A stretch of 25,000 nucleotides of DNA from Glandiceps talaboti (GCF_964340395.1 NC_135567.1:11141984-11166983), one strand, 5' to 3'. Shown: positions 1 to 10,234, counted from the first letter of the stretch. Numbers and translations: made by a program. Notes: generated from the letters alone by a model not told the origin.

Positions 1-123
1 CGTAGCGAATATCATAAATGTATAGTTTGTTTTGTTTTACTACACAGTCTAGGTTTGTTAGTTTTTGTACCATGCACGAGCCAAGTTGAACAAAAAAGAA
101 GGAATATATGATATGGTCACTCT
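1..123. other. unassigned sequence
   Basis: AT-rich sequence with no recognisable coding, RNA or repeat signal before the SINE. Confidence 0.5.
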
Positions 124-350
124 TTGTTGGGTTGTGGGTGGTCAAGTGGTGAACTGCTTGCTTCTTATCACTCTGGTCGGGGTTCGAACCCATTCAGTGT
201 TTCATTATATTTACTACGCTGTAAGAAAGCGAGTGTCGTTCAGTTTGACTCTACCGTACAATGCAGGTTTTCCCCGTGTACTCCGGTTTCCTCCTGCACT
301 AACACTGAACCAAAGGAGCCTATAAATAGGACTAGCTCCGATAAATAAAT
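124..350 (+). mobile_element. tRNA-derived SINE
   Basis: The head has a pol III A box (TGGTCAAGTGG, 139-149) and a B box (GGTTCGAACCC, 181-191) with 31 bases between them, as in a tRNA gene. It is not a functional tRNA, because the cloverleaf is degenerate and about 150 bp of non-tRNA body follows. The body contains CCCCGTGTACTCCGGTTTCC (275-294), which resembles a central domain I associate with widespread animal SINEs; that link is from memory and was not searched. The 3' end is an A-rich AATAAATGAAATC-type tail near 345-362. I could not find a clear target-site duplication, so the ends are approximate. Confidence 0.65.
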
Positions 351-539
351 GAAATCAAATAAAGCTACGTCACGACTATGGGCGTCTATGTCACGACAAC
401 ACGTGTTCACAATTGCCATTACTTTCCCCAATTTTTCTTTGATATTACTGGAGCTGGTATATTTATGTTACGCTCTAATATTTTTCTTCATTCAGCTGGA
501 AAGGACGTCTATTTTCTTTAACTCGAGGCGTGAGCAGAA

Positions 540-559
540 TAATCTGTCTCTCTTATCTG

Positions 560-591
<32 letters not shown>

Positions 592-757
592 GCTCTCTCT
601 CTCTCTTCGCTCTGTCTCACTGTCTGTCTCTCTGTCTGTCTCTCTCTGTCTTTCTGTCTCTGTCGCTGTCTCTCTCTCTCACTCTGTCTGTCTCTCTCCG
701 CCTCTCTCCGCTCTGTCTCACTGTCTGTCTGTCTCTGTCTCTGTCTGTCTGTCTGCC

Positions 758-807
<50 letters not shown>

Positions 808-808
808 A
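540..808. repeat. compound (CT)n / (CTGT)n microsatellite
   Basis: Imperfect pyrimidine-rich array mixing CT and CTGT units, with the purest (CTGT)n at about 750-789. Long open frames on both strands here are only translations of the simple repeat. Confidence 0.95.
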
Positions 809-1160
809 TTTACAATGACAAGATTAATACTGTTTAGACGGTACAATATTATAAGCAAGCCATTAGAATAGTTTCATAGATAGCGCTATAGGCATATGCA
901 CACGTGAAAATGGAATCCGTGCAGTTACAACCAAATCATAAACCCTGAAACAAAAACTGGCTGGACACAAATCTTGCTAGCATACATGTATATTGCTACA
1001 GTTGTTTGTCTAGCTAGACAAAATATCTCTTTGATGTTGCTAAATATTCTCGTCTGGCTCGACAAGAACGGAATTTCAAATGTTACATTTTAGTAAAAAC
1101 TGACTGTCTCAAACATATCAAAGAACGCGCAAACCTTAGAGGTTTATCTTCTTCGTCTTT
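809..1160. other. unassigned sequence
   Basis: No supported gene or repeat. A stretch near 1005-1070 twice carries CTAGCTAGACAAAA/CTGGCTCGACAAGA-like text, too short to call a repeat. Confidence 0.4.
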
Positions 1161-1207
1161 TTTCTGTCAGTACGTCCGTCCGTCTAGCTGGTCTGTCTGT
1201 CTGTTTC

Positions 1208-1242
<35 letters not shown>
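1160..1242. repeat. (CTGT)n microsatellite
   Basis: Imperfect then nearly pure CTGT array (pure part 1209-1242) after a degenerate GTCCGTCCGTCTAG lead-in. Confidence 0.95.
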
Positions 1243-1735
1243 GGGTAGAAACACAATATTCTTCGTCATCACTTTGAGGGCGCCAGTCAAAAGCTGCAGT
1301 CACACTGAGGAATTGCTCTGCAAAGATTTTAGAATTCTGCTGTTTCCAACAATCATCAGTTCTTCAATTTTAATGTGGATTTATATAATGATGTTCTACA
1401 TTAGACGTTGGACATTCCATGAAGTCAAGACGACTGTTCTAATCTACCGGACTTTCATTTCTATGAATATTAATGAGCAACGTCTAACTCGGATGCCTGG
1501 TTAACCATTAGGAGGCGTTTGAGGAGATAGTACAGATGCTAGATTATATTTTATGTGTTTGAATCTTCGATGAGTGAGTAGCGTGCGTTCTGTATGTGCA
1601 TTGTACATGCTGACTATCAGATTGTATGTTATAGGTTATGGATGTGCACACAATTAGTATTTAAATAAAAGATATTACATAGGTCTGGAATACGACAAAA
1701 TATAATCTGCATCTGAAACTAGACTAGTTTTCCAT
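1243..1735. other. unassigned sequence
   Basis: A 76-codon + strand frame at 1274-1504 has no recognisable motif and no splice or promoter context, so it is treated as chance. Nothing else is seen. Confidence 0.4.
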
Positions 1736-3127
1736 CTACCCATGGAATCTGGATTCCTACCTCATTTATGGAAGAGTGCAGTCGTCACACCACTCATAAA
1801 TAGACCCATGCTCAATCCGGAAATTCTCGAAACCTGTCGTCCAATTTCCAATCTACCTTTTATGTCTAAGTTAACAGAAAGGGCAGTTGCTGCTCAGCTC
1901 ACCATGACTACTTGAACAAAAACCTTTTATTTGAGTCACTTTGAATCTACCTATAGAAAACATCACAGTACCAAACGGTGCTTATCCTTGTATATAACGA
2001 TATTGTGACTGACTCGACATCGTCTTTCTTGTTCTACGGGACTTATCTGTAGCCTTTGATGTCATCGATCCAGAAATACTTTTATAACGTTTATCAAATC
2101 TTGCTATCAAAGACACTACTCTTAAATTACTTCGTTCATACCTCACAGACAGATTTCAGAAATACTTTTATAACGTTTATCAAATCTTGCTATCAAAGAC
2201 ACTACTCTTAAATGACTTCGTTCATACCTCACAGACAGATTTCAGTCAGTCTAGGGACGGTTTGGAGTATGTCAGGGCTCTGTTCTAGGACTTCTTACTG
2301 TTTACAGTTTATATTTCACCACTCGGACAGCTTATCCATCGTCACAAACTTCAATTTCATCAATTAGCTGATAGCAACTATACTTGTCTTCTAAGAAATC
2401 CTGTACCACAGAAGATGTCAATGATATTAATTAACTTAAGTTGAACGATCTTAATACGGAAGTCATTTTAATTCGTTCCAAATTTGATCTTTCACAGTCA
2501 CATCTCACTGATAACACCGACATCTACATCTGTTAACGTGTTTTTGAAACTACTTCATCTGTGAGAAACATTGGTATTATATTTGATGACAATAATACAT
2601 TTCAACAACATATTCACTTCCTTTCCACAAAATTGGACGTATCAGAAAATACTTGTCTCACGATTTCTGTGCCACCCTCGTCCGTACTGTACTATCTTCA
2701 AAGCTGAACAATAAAGCATTATCTATCTAACGAGATCCCACGAGACCCAATTTAGTGCATAGCAACCACGTTCGGGTGGTCAAGCTGAAGTGTTATATGC
2801 TTGGAGTAATTATACTGACAGTATATTACAACGTCATTGGCTTCCAATACCTCATCGTATTATTTTCAAACTTTTGCTCATCACTTACAAAGCCCTCAAT
2901 TAATTATCTCCTCAATACCTCAGGAACTTAATTACAACCCATTCATCGGATAAATGCCTTCTGCACATATCTAGATGGAGTCTGGCTTCCTATGGTCGCT
3001 GCTCCTTGTCTTCAGCAGCTCCTAATCTTTGGAACTCTCTACCCATGGATACTAAAACCACTCCCAATGTCAACATTTTGAAAAGATGCTTAAAAACTCA
3101 CATCTTTCAGAGAGCATTTTCATAATT
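1736..3127 (+). pseudogene. decayed LINE reverse transcriptase (CR1/L2-like)
   Basis: A broken non-LTR retrotransposon ORF2, readable only by switching frames. In order: a finger-region block near 1830-1885 (CRPISNLPFMSKLTE), a segment with FESTYRKHHST near 1940-1975, the palm motif A block with DLSVAFDVIDP near 2040-2072, a PLG.LIHRHKLQFH block near 2320-2365 where the catalytic YADD is degraded to LADS, and the C-terminal block around 2835-3120 (LITYKAL, NLWNSLP, LKTHIF..AF). This motif order is typical of the CR1/L2 group of LINEs; the exact clade is inference. Many stops and frameshifts, a degraded catalytic aspartate pair and an 86-bp internal duplication show it is dead. No endonuclease part is visible, consistent with 5' truncation. 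Confidence 0.85.
2071..2245 (+). repeat. 86-bp tandem duplication inside the LINE
   Basis: The segment 2071-2156 is repeated at 2157-2242 with a single visible difference (AAATTACTT versus AAATGACTT), followed by a further CAG (2243-2245). The period of 86 is not a multiple of three, so the duplication also shifts the reading frame. Confidence 0.95.
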
Positions 3128-3158
3128 CTAAGCGCCACTGAACATTGTTTAACTTTGG

Positions 3159-3340
<182 letters not shown>

Positions 3341-3375
3341 GGGGTGGGGGCTTACTTCAAAAGAATAAGGATGTT

Positions 3376-4245
3376 GTAAGTCGTTACTCGGAGTTTCACG
3401 CTTCCTCGGCAATCCGAGTCGTCAGACGTTCCACAGGAGTTAACCAATGGGAAACTCGGCGGCCGTCATCAACTGGTTCAACACCACCCCGTTAAATCAA
3501 ATCACACCTTTATAATGTTCAATATTGTCAATTTCTACCTGTCCGTCAACGAAAGCCTACTAAAGAAAGCACTGATATTCGTAAAAAACAACACAATAAC
3601 ATATCGGAGCAGGATGTTGAAATAATCATGCTCTGCTGAAAATCCATGCTGTTCGATACAGAAATACGTGAGGACAACAGAGACCAGTATGACGTCACAA
3701 TGGGAAGTTGCGACGGTGCTGAGATATGTGAGCTAGTGGGTACATACATTCTCAATAATTATCTTGCAGAAAAACACCAGAAGAACAGTATTGTTCTATA
3801 CAGAGACGACAGATTGGCATCAATGGGAAGCAAACAGAATGTAAGAAAGAAATAACCAAAGTCTTCAGTAAACATAGACTTAAAATATCCATACAAACCA
3901 ACTTAAAATCACAAACTTTCTAGACACTTCTCTAACCATCTTCAATGGAGTGGCTGCTTACACAAATGAGACAAAATGTCGTAATCTCTGTTTAACTGAG
4001 AAATTATATGTAATCAATGGTTGAAGAGTATGCTACTAAACAAAAACATGAATTAGTCTCGAAATGTCGCCATGAAAGTAAATATTCTCTCTACAACTAT
4101 AGAAGTAAACCACCATAAGAAATAGTTTAGTCCAACCATCTTGTTATGCAATATACACACAAATATTTAAGTATATATATTGACCTTGACAATCCCAATT
4201 GTATCAGTTGTCTGATGAGGAAGCGCGAAACTCCTCTAGCTTTGG
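3376..4245 (+). pseudogene. decayed Penelope-like retroelement, internally deleted
   Basis: A second, older PLE related to the copy at 16.7-18.4 kb. After an inverted ribozyme-like end (3380-3425), homology starts at GVNQW (about 3437-3452). It continues after a frameshift through AAVINWFN (about 3460-3483) and NFYLSVNES (about 3529-3555). A cleaner stretch at 3646-3810 contains YDVTMGSCDGAEICELVG and the RT motif C as LYRDD. Near 3935-3950 the text jumps from the RT thumb directly to the C-terminal endonuclease region (AAYTNETKCRNLCLTEK, about 3953-4004), and SKCRHESKYSL follows at about 4060-4092. The RT-to-endonuclease middle, including the Cys-rich linker and the GIY-YIG start, is missing. 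Frameshifts and stops make it non-functional. Confidence 0.85.
3380..3429 (-). ncRNA. degenerate hammerhead-like motif at the PLE 5' end
   Basis: On the - strand, CTGACGA (3425-3419) precedes a CTCGG/CCGAG hairpin, then GCGTGAAACTC and GAGTA|ACG. The GAAAC and GAGTAACG parts match the ribozyme-like end of the other PLE at 16.6 kb. Seven extra bases lie between the hairpin and GAAAC, and only three stem I pairs remain (CGT/ACG), so activity is unlikely. Confidence 0.5.
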
Positions 4246-5019
4246 AAAAGTTATTGTCTATGTTTTACAGGATAAACATTGACATTGAAATGAGTTGATG
4301 CAGACACGGCAGTCATCTTACCTTTCGTAGGGCGAGTCATATCCTGAGTCTGTGCACCACCGTTAACTTACTTTTTTAAAAACGGAAACGTTAGGCGTTC
4401 AACAAGAACTGGTACCTAACAAATTGCTAACGGGATTTTATTAAACCTGCTCATGTTCTGTAAACAAGAATATGACTTGTATACATTTCTATTTCCAACA
4501 TTCCTGATGTTTACAATGTATTTAATTCATGTTGTGTTCGTTAAACACGACACAGCTCATCAATGTCAATAGGAGGCGATCAGGCTACAAACGTAGACAT
4601 GTACTACGAAGGTCAATTCTAGCAAAATAATGAAGGTAAAATAGCAATGAATGATTAGCCGACATCTACATCGGATTTTAATCAGATTGGGCATTTTCTG
4701 TACCACAATCGTTTATAACATCCATATCAAGTACAACCCATAACACAAAAGTAAAGCGTTTTCTGTATTTACCACAATCGATTATACCATCCAAATCAAC
4801 TGTAAAAGTATACTGTTTCATATACTAGTTTACCACATTAGAAAGGCCATGTGCTAGGCTTGTAAATAAACTGATTGATACAATATACTTTTATACTTGA
4901 AAATGATATGAATGCTATAAACGAGTGTAGGACATAGGGAAAGTGCTTTACTTCAGTGTTACTCGTTGTAACAATTCCTCTGCCATGATTGTGACTTACA
5001 ATATGGAAAATGGGAAAAT
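4246..5019. other. unassigned sequence with a 65-bp dimer
   Basis: No gene is supported. The segment 4691-4755 is imperfectly repeated at 4756-4820 (shared GC.TTTTCTGTA and CCACAATCG.TTATA blocks). The 80- and 73-codon frames overlapping 4838-5164 have no recognisable features. Confidence 0.5.
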
Positions 5020-5345
5020 AAGGCAGCATCGGGGGGGGGGGGGTGTCCTCCCACTTATTTGGTATACGAATATGTACCACCTTTTGGGGTTGGGTTTTCG
5101 CCCTTTGGTTCTGTATTTTAGAGATAAGCAGTCTAAAATGGGGTCCTCTTTACGCACTTTTTGATTTTGTTTGGTCTAAAGTGGGGTCCTGGAAGGAACC
5201 ACATAATAAATTCTCGACTAGTTCAAAATTTCCTGGAATTTCCATTGGAATTTCCTAGGTTGACATTTTCATATCTGTGATTTTGAATTTTGGTCTACAA
5301 TTGGGTCTTCTAAAAACTTGAACAGTCTAAAATAGGGTATTGGTT
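5020..5345. repeat. interspersed repeat with internal GTCTAAAATGGGG sub-repeats
   Basis: It begins with a 13-base G run (5031-5043) and contains four related blocks: AGTCTAAAATGGGGTCCTC (about 5131), GGTCTAAAGTGGGGTCCTGG (about 5173), GGTCTACAATTGGGTCTTC (about 5292) and CAGTCTAAAATAGGGTATTG (about 5325). This looks like a dispersed repeat with degenerate internal units; I recall similar text from other marine animal genomes but cannot search for it. Confidence 0.5.
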
Positions 5346-7923
5346 TTGAGGTCTGGGTTGACAGTATTGTGACATTTTTGTCCTCCTTGGAGTGATAAAA
5401 GACACAAGTAGCATGCACTAAATGCAATTTAAGCGGGAAAGTAAGCTATCCTAATATGGAGCCAGGTATGGTGAAGGGGGTGCACGGGCCAAACATTTCT
5501 TGGCATGGATTGGTGGAATTAATGCAGGTTTACCCATCAATATTTTGCCCAGCAGGCAAGTATCATAGTCGAACAGAATGTAAAAAGTTGAATGAAGACA
5601 GACAACATATCACATATAGATGTCGGTCAAAGGTCAACCAAACCCTATAGCCCCGCCGACTGTCAGACAGCAGAGCTAGAAAGTAATCCGATTTTAGACA
5701 TAATTTGCTTAATAATAACAAAATGGTCAACTTGTCTTGAACACACTCTTATTTACTAATCCAAAGACACGTACTCACCAAATATATATCTAAGCTCACT
5801 CAATTGACCAAATAGTTTGAAGTAAGAAGTGAGATTGAACTCCATAAAGTTGACGAATGGCAGTCAAAAGTCAGACAGTCCACCTAGCAGTATAGCTCTG
5901 CTAGCTGTCTCTTAGCAAAGCTAAAAATCCAATTTATCCAATAAATTTACAAGTTTTTGTTTTTGTTTTTCTTTGCCTGTTTTGTATGGTTAACACCTTT
6001 GAAAGGGGGGGGGGGGATTATTGCAAGGTTACTGTTAGGTGGGTATCACCCAGGGTACTACTTTCTCTTCCTGCTCTTCCTTGAAGTTGTTTCAAGTAGC
6101 TTCCTTTTACCTTGAAGTCTTGGTTTTTTAAAAAGTTTTTTTTTTGATATTTGTTTGCCATGTTGAGTAGGATGGTACATAATATAAGACAGTTTTACCA
6201 GAATAAAAATTGGTATGTATAAACATTGGAACATGTAGAAGGGTTGCCTGTCAATGTCAATGACCCCTTCTAATACAAATGAAGGAGACAGCTCATTTTT
6301 TTGCTGGCAACATACAGTCCTCTTTCATTTCCTTAAGGGTGCTCTTTGCCATGTGTGTACGAGTGATAACAAGCTTTTCTAAACCCATAAGATATAAACA
6401 GAGTGACACACTGACACACGCGCGCAAGCACGGACACACATTATTTCGCTATGTTGAAGAATACTGTTTAGTTGGTTGCGTTATATGAAATGTAGAATAA
6501 AGAAAGGACGCCCTCACTGGAAATACTTCCCCCACCCCTCTCCGTTTGCCGTAATACCCATATGTTATTTACCGGTTTGATTATATCATGTATACCGAAT
6601 TGATGTCCGTGTGTAAACAGTGGTGATCGGCTATGGCGTCAATTAATTGTTTGTCAACGGAATGCAAATTAATGGTATACTAGGATGAATGAGACATTTT
6701 GTTCTTGCGATTTCCGAGATTTCTAATATCATTTTCTCTATACTGCCAGTAAAATTTTAGATATTGTCACCATAATTATTGTTTCGTCTCACTGTCTTAT
6801 CAGAGTTTACCAAAGTAAATCCTGGTACACAAGTTGATCCTGGTACAAAAGCGAAGATCACAGAAAGTAACATTGATGAAGAACTAACGTTAATTAGTGT
6901 CGGTCAATATTCCACACCTGTCGACCCTACAAAGTGTTACAATACATTCATTTCCTGGCAATGGCATTTACCTAGCAGTACCTACCTGTATTTAACATTG
7001 AAATCCCTTTAGTGTGGACAATTGATACTTGTCAACCGCCCTCACCGATCAATTCTAACCCCGCATTCTTTTGATAAGAGGAATCAACTCGTATCACCCT
7101 CTTTGTAGACTTTGTTACCGATTCTGTAATGTACGCAAACGTGACGAGCGCCACCAACGCCTGTATGTTACTGTCGATAATATCAAACAGATATGAAGAG
7201 CATGTTACACAGAATGAATAGGTAATTAAGGGCTACAGTTTGCGATAGATTTTTACACATTGAATATCTACGTATTTTGTGTGTAAAAGTACGTACAGCT
7301 CTCACCAGCCTCTTTTTGATTACACATTATGTCACATTTTGACGTAATAATTTGGTGACCAATTAATTTGAAATACACATTCTGTTTTCGAACCTGTAAC
7401 CTAGCAACCAAGGAGAAAACAACGTGTAAGTCTTTGTTGTTTATGATTTGATAGAAGATTGGGCCAGTTCCGTGACTGTGCAACATGAAATGTTGGTCAA
7501 CTTGTTCTATTACCATGACCGAAGTTATTATCCCTTTAAATCGCCAACAGGCTACATTATGCTATGTACAAGCCAGGTTGACGGCATTCGAACAAAAATA
7601 TGGGGTTTCACATCCTGGGTGGTCTACGTCTCAACAACTTGAGTCCACGTCATCTGCTCTGTGGTACGTGAAATTAGGGCAGTTTATGGGTATACGACGA
7701 CCTCATATTACAGTATGTTCATTCATTCTTAAACTCACTTCCATTGATCACGATGAAATAAATGTGATGATAAGAGCAACTCTTTAAATAAAAACAAATG
7801 TACAAATCGTTCATAAATTAAATGGACAAACATTAACAAGACAAATCTGTTCCAGTTCAAAATACACTGAATTAAGTTTCGTTGTTGGCGCTCTTCGTTT
7901 TGTGCGTGTACTACACCATTACT
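5346..7923. other. unassigned sequence
   Basis: About 2.6 kb without a supportable gene. It holds a G run at 6005-6016 and several short frames (5456-5650, 6279-6488, 6779-7012, 7268-7787). None shows a known domain or splice-consistent context. Confidence 0.4.
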
Positions 7924-7992
7924 CATTAATTGATTAATTAATTAATTAATTAATTAATTAATTTATTTATTTATTTATTTATTTATTTATCT
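7924..7992. repeat. (TTAA)n / (TTTA)n microsatellite
   Basis: TTAA units to about 7962, changing to TTTA units to about 7990. Confidence 0.95.
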
Positions 7993-8016
7993 GGTTAGTT
8001 AATTATCAAGGACCAC

Positions 8017-8044
8017 AACACACACACACGCACATACACACACA

Positions 8045-8137
<93 letters not shown>
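8017..8137. repeat. (CA)n-(CG)n-(TA)n compound microsatellite
   Basis: CA-rich array with short CG interruptions, switching to pure TA at about 8077-8137. It directly abuts a PLE end. Confidence 0.97.
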
Positions 8138-8141
<4 letters not shown>

Positions 8142-8302
8142 GACTGGATGTAGATAAAACCACATAAAAGTGCTCAATACGGGTAGTAGAGCGAATTATA
8201 TATAGGTTTTGAAAATTTGAACCAAATTATATGCTATAGACCCTACAGAACTGTTTCGTGATATGCGTAGTCCTCACTCATCAGGGGTAGAATGGAATAT
8301 AG
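8138..8302 (-). mobile_element. solo Penelope-like element terminus
   Basis: No coding part is present. Two features identify it as a PLE end. A hammerhead ribozyme lies on the - strand (8234-8302). The segment around 8165-8192 (AAAAGTGCTCAATAC...AGTAGAGC) matches the segment outside the ribozyme of the 16.6-kb PLE (16558-16583, AAAAGCGCTCAATAC...AGTAGAGC). Both lie beside a TA array at the same relative position. It may be a solo terminal repeat or the tip of a heavily truncated copy. Confidence 0.65.
8234..8302 (-). ncRNA. hammerhead ribozyme (type I, PLE-associated)
   Basis: Read on the - strand, all conserved core elements are present. CTGATGA (8284-8278) is followed by stem II GTGA/TCAC (8277-8274 with 8261-8258) closing a 12-base loop. 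Then come GAAA (8257-8254) and a short stem III, ACA/TGT or ACAG/CTGT, ending at the cleavage base A8244. Stem I is ACCC/GGGT (8288-8285 with 8243-8240), then an internal loop and a distal CTATA/TATAG helix (8302-8298 with 8238-8234). Cleavage is predicted between 8244 and 8243. Hammerheads of this compact form with a tiny stem III are known from Penelope-like elements. Folding was done by eye. Confidence 0.85.
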
Positions 8303-8810
8303 TATCTGCGTATCCTTACCGTTAAATTCTATTATTCTAAAGTTCCTAACAGGGAATATCCACCTAGTAACATAGCGCATTAGCATAGTTAATTGTTCTG
8401 CAATAATGATTTATGTCTATGCCTACACGACGACACAAGTTCATTCCGTTTATTTAGAGTGCAACGATGAGGTTGACAAATTATAATATACTTTTCAGTT
8501 ATGCATAGATTACATCTCTGACTGGAGCTGTTACTATAAAAGAAGCGTGTCCCAAACTCAACAATGCAAATTATAGTTGCATAGTCAAGGTAATCATATT
8601 GTCAGAACAATTCGACGTTGTTGGCGCTATTCAGTGTTAACAAGTAGAGTGTGCACAACAATAGTTTATTGTGTCTGACAAAAATATAATATTTTGTTGA
8701 TAGTATGTGATGGTGGTTGACTTTGGATTCACCTGATGAAAGTACCCATACTTTATAAGTGTAAATATATGAAATCAGAATTGTTTACTAAATGTCCTTC
8801 GGAATTATGT
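8303..8810. other. unassigned sequence
   Basis: No gene is seen. A possible ribozyme relic lies at 8728-8763 (see findings). Confidence 0.4.
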
Positions 8811-8860
8811 GTACCAAATTTCGTCTGAATTGAACCAGCTGTTTTTGAAAACATGATGAT

Positions 8861-8953
8861 ACAGACAGGCGGACAGACAGACAGACAGACAGACATACAG
8901 ACAGACAGACAGACAGCAGACAGACAGACAGACAGACCGACAGACAGACAGGC

Positions 8954-9009
<56 letters not shown>
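8861..9009. repeat. (GACA)n microsatellite
   Basis: Imperfect GACA array with a few CGGA and GGCA variants, followed by a short AGATAGATAGATAG part to about 9024. Open frames on the - strand here are Cys-Leu-Ser-Val repeats and not genes. Confidence 0.97.
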
Positions 9010-9012
<3 letters not shown>

Positions 9013-9024
9013 TAGATAGATAGA

Positions 9025-9660
9025 CAGAAAGACAAAATTATTTTTCACCTCTAAAAAATAACCTTCACGTATATTGAAGGTAACAATAATAGTTGTACTG
9101 ACGTGCAGTACATATACAAGTGTTTTATTTGTAATCGAACTAAACACGTGGTCATTTTAAGGGCAAATAAAATTATAAACACATAATTCAATTTATTGTC
9201 TCAGTAATTATTTCATTTTTGTTACTGTAAAATATTTGGCAGTGAAACTTCGTCAAGTTGCATCTTCGCCGTATTTTTTATGAATTAAAAAGAAGTTACT
9301 TATTTAATGGTCAATTTTTGATTTTGTTATGATGTATGGGAAAAGAATGTCCATCAATTTTCCACGAGTTGTAACATTGCTGTACATTGTACACTAATAG
9401 TATGTATTAGAGGCCAAATATTGGCATTTGAGGATGATTAGATCGTAATTTGTGTAACGCAAGGAGGGCGATTGAGAATCCGATCCGAACCCGTAAGCCT
9501 ACAAGAATACAGTTGGATATGAAAACTGACTTTGAATTCTTATTTGAATATATTTTACCAAAATTTAAGCGCAGCTTGTAAAAATAGTAATTTAGACGAG
9601 GTATGACTTCCATTCATGCATTGCTCTTGGGAAATATAACCGTCACCAATCTAGCATTTA
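9025..9660. other. unassigned sequence
   Basis: AT-rich and without recognisable genes. The 68-codon - strand frame at 9407-9613 has no supporting motif. Confidence 0.4.
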
Positions 9661-10077
9661 TCTTTAACATAAATTTATTTTTGCACGATAGACTGAAGAA
9701 AATAAATGTCAGCCACAGTCGAGTAACGACAACTTCAATTGTCATCTTTACAATTGCTTATTTTCATATTTCCTAATTAATCCCCCGTTTCTTAAAACCA
9801 TAATTTTTTATTTTGATGAATTTACTTCCATTTGACATAGCTTACAAAACCTTTCGAGATGGGCTATTTTAAGCTGTGTACAAATAGGTAGATCAGCTGT
9901 GTCAGCAACGTCATCTACATACATAGGAATACTAATTGATAGGAAATCCTCATTTACATAAATTACCCAAGGTTCATTACTGTCGATGTACCTTGATAAT
10001 TTATGTATACATAAGGAAAAGAAAAGAGAACTTAACATACAACCCCCTCTTGTTCCAATATTGTCTGTCTTTAGCAT
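9661..10077 (-). pseudogene. LINE reverse transcriptase fragment
   Basis: On the - strand, 10077-9808 reads through the RT palm. It has a motif B-like GTRGGCMLSSLFFSL block, then MYVDD as motif C (canonical YADD with A to V), then FCKLCQMEVNSSK. After a stop, homology continues in the LINE-typical KIMVLRNGGLIRKYE block (about 9808-9765) and an IEVV...LTF.FFSLS segment to about 9661. The order of RT motif B, motif C, a VN..K block and a VFRKGG-like block is typical of non-LTR retrotransposons; I cannot assign the clade. Both ends are truncated, so this is a dead fragment. Confidence 0.75.
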
Positions 10078-10234
10078 TTTGAATATAGATTATCCGCATG
10101 GGTCAAGGAAAATAATATTTTGGTGGAAGCACAAACCAGTATTCGAAAGGGTTACTCGACTGTGGCTGACATTTACTGTCTTCAGTTTGTCGTGCAAAAA
10201 TAAATTTCTGTTAAAGGAGGACTTTTTTATATAA
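10078..10234 (+). pseudogene. inverted second LINE fragment
   Basis: The + strand frame here ends in RVTRLWLTFTVFSLSCKNKF, which matches the - strand fragment ending at 9661. The shared part is a 66-bp inverted repeat (9662-9727 with 10151-10216, five mismatches). It is therefore another piece of the same LINE family in opposite orientation, directly joined to the first. Confidence 0.6.

Noticed and set aside
349-871. Long open frames on both strands (Leu-Ser and Arg-Glu rich)
   Set aside because: They are translations of CT/CTGT repeats; the same holds for the frames at 3145-3495, 8788-9147, 10757-11238, 13960-14470, 14549-14983 and 21475-21731.
4205-4245. Full hammerhead ribozyme at the 3' end of the old PLE (CTGATGAGGAAGCGCGAAAC)
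   Set aside because: Core strings CTGATGAG and CGAAAC are present, but only one base pair is available for stem II and no convincing stem I or III forms, so I keep it only as a ribozyme-like end.
7924-8137. CRISPR-like or phage-like repeat structure
   Set aside because: All arrays here are simple di- or tetranucleotide repeats without spacers, and the DNA is clearly eukaryotic.
9470-9510. B-box-like GGGTTCGGATCGG on the - strand
   Set aside because: No A box at the expected distance and no tRNA-like fold.
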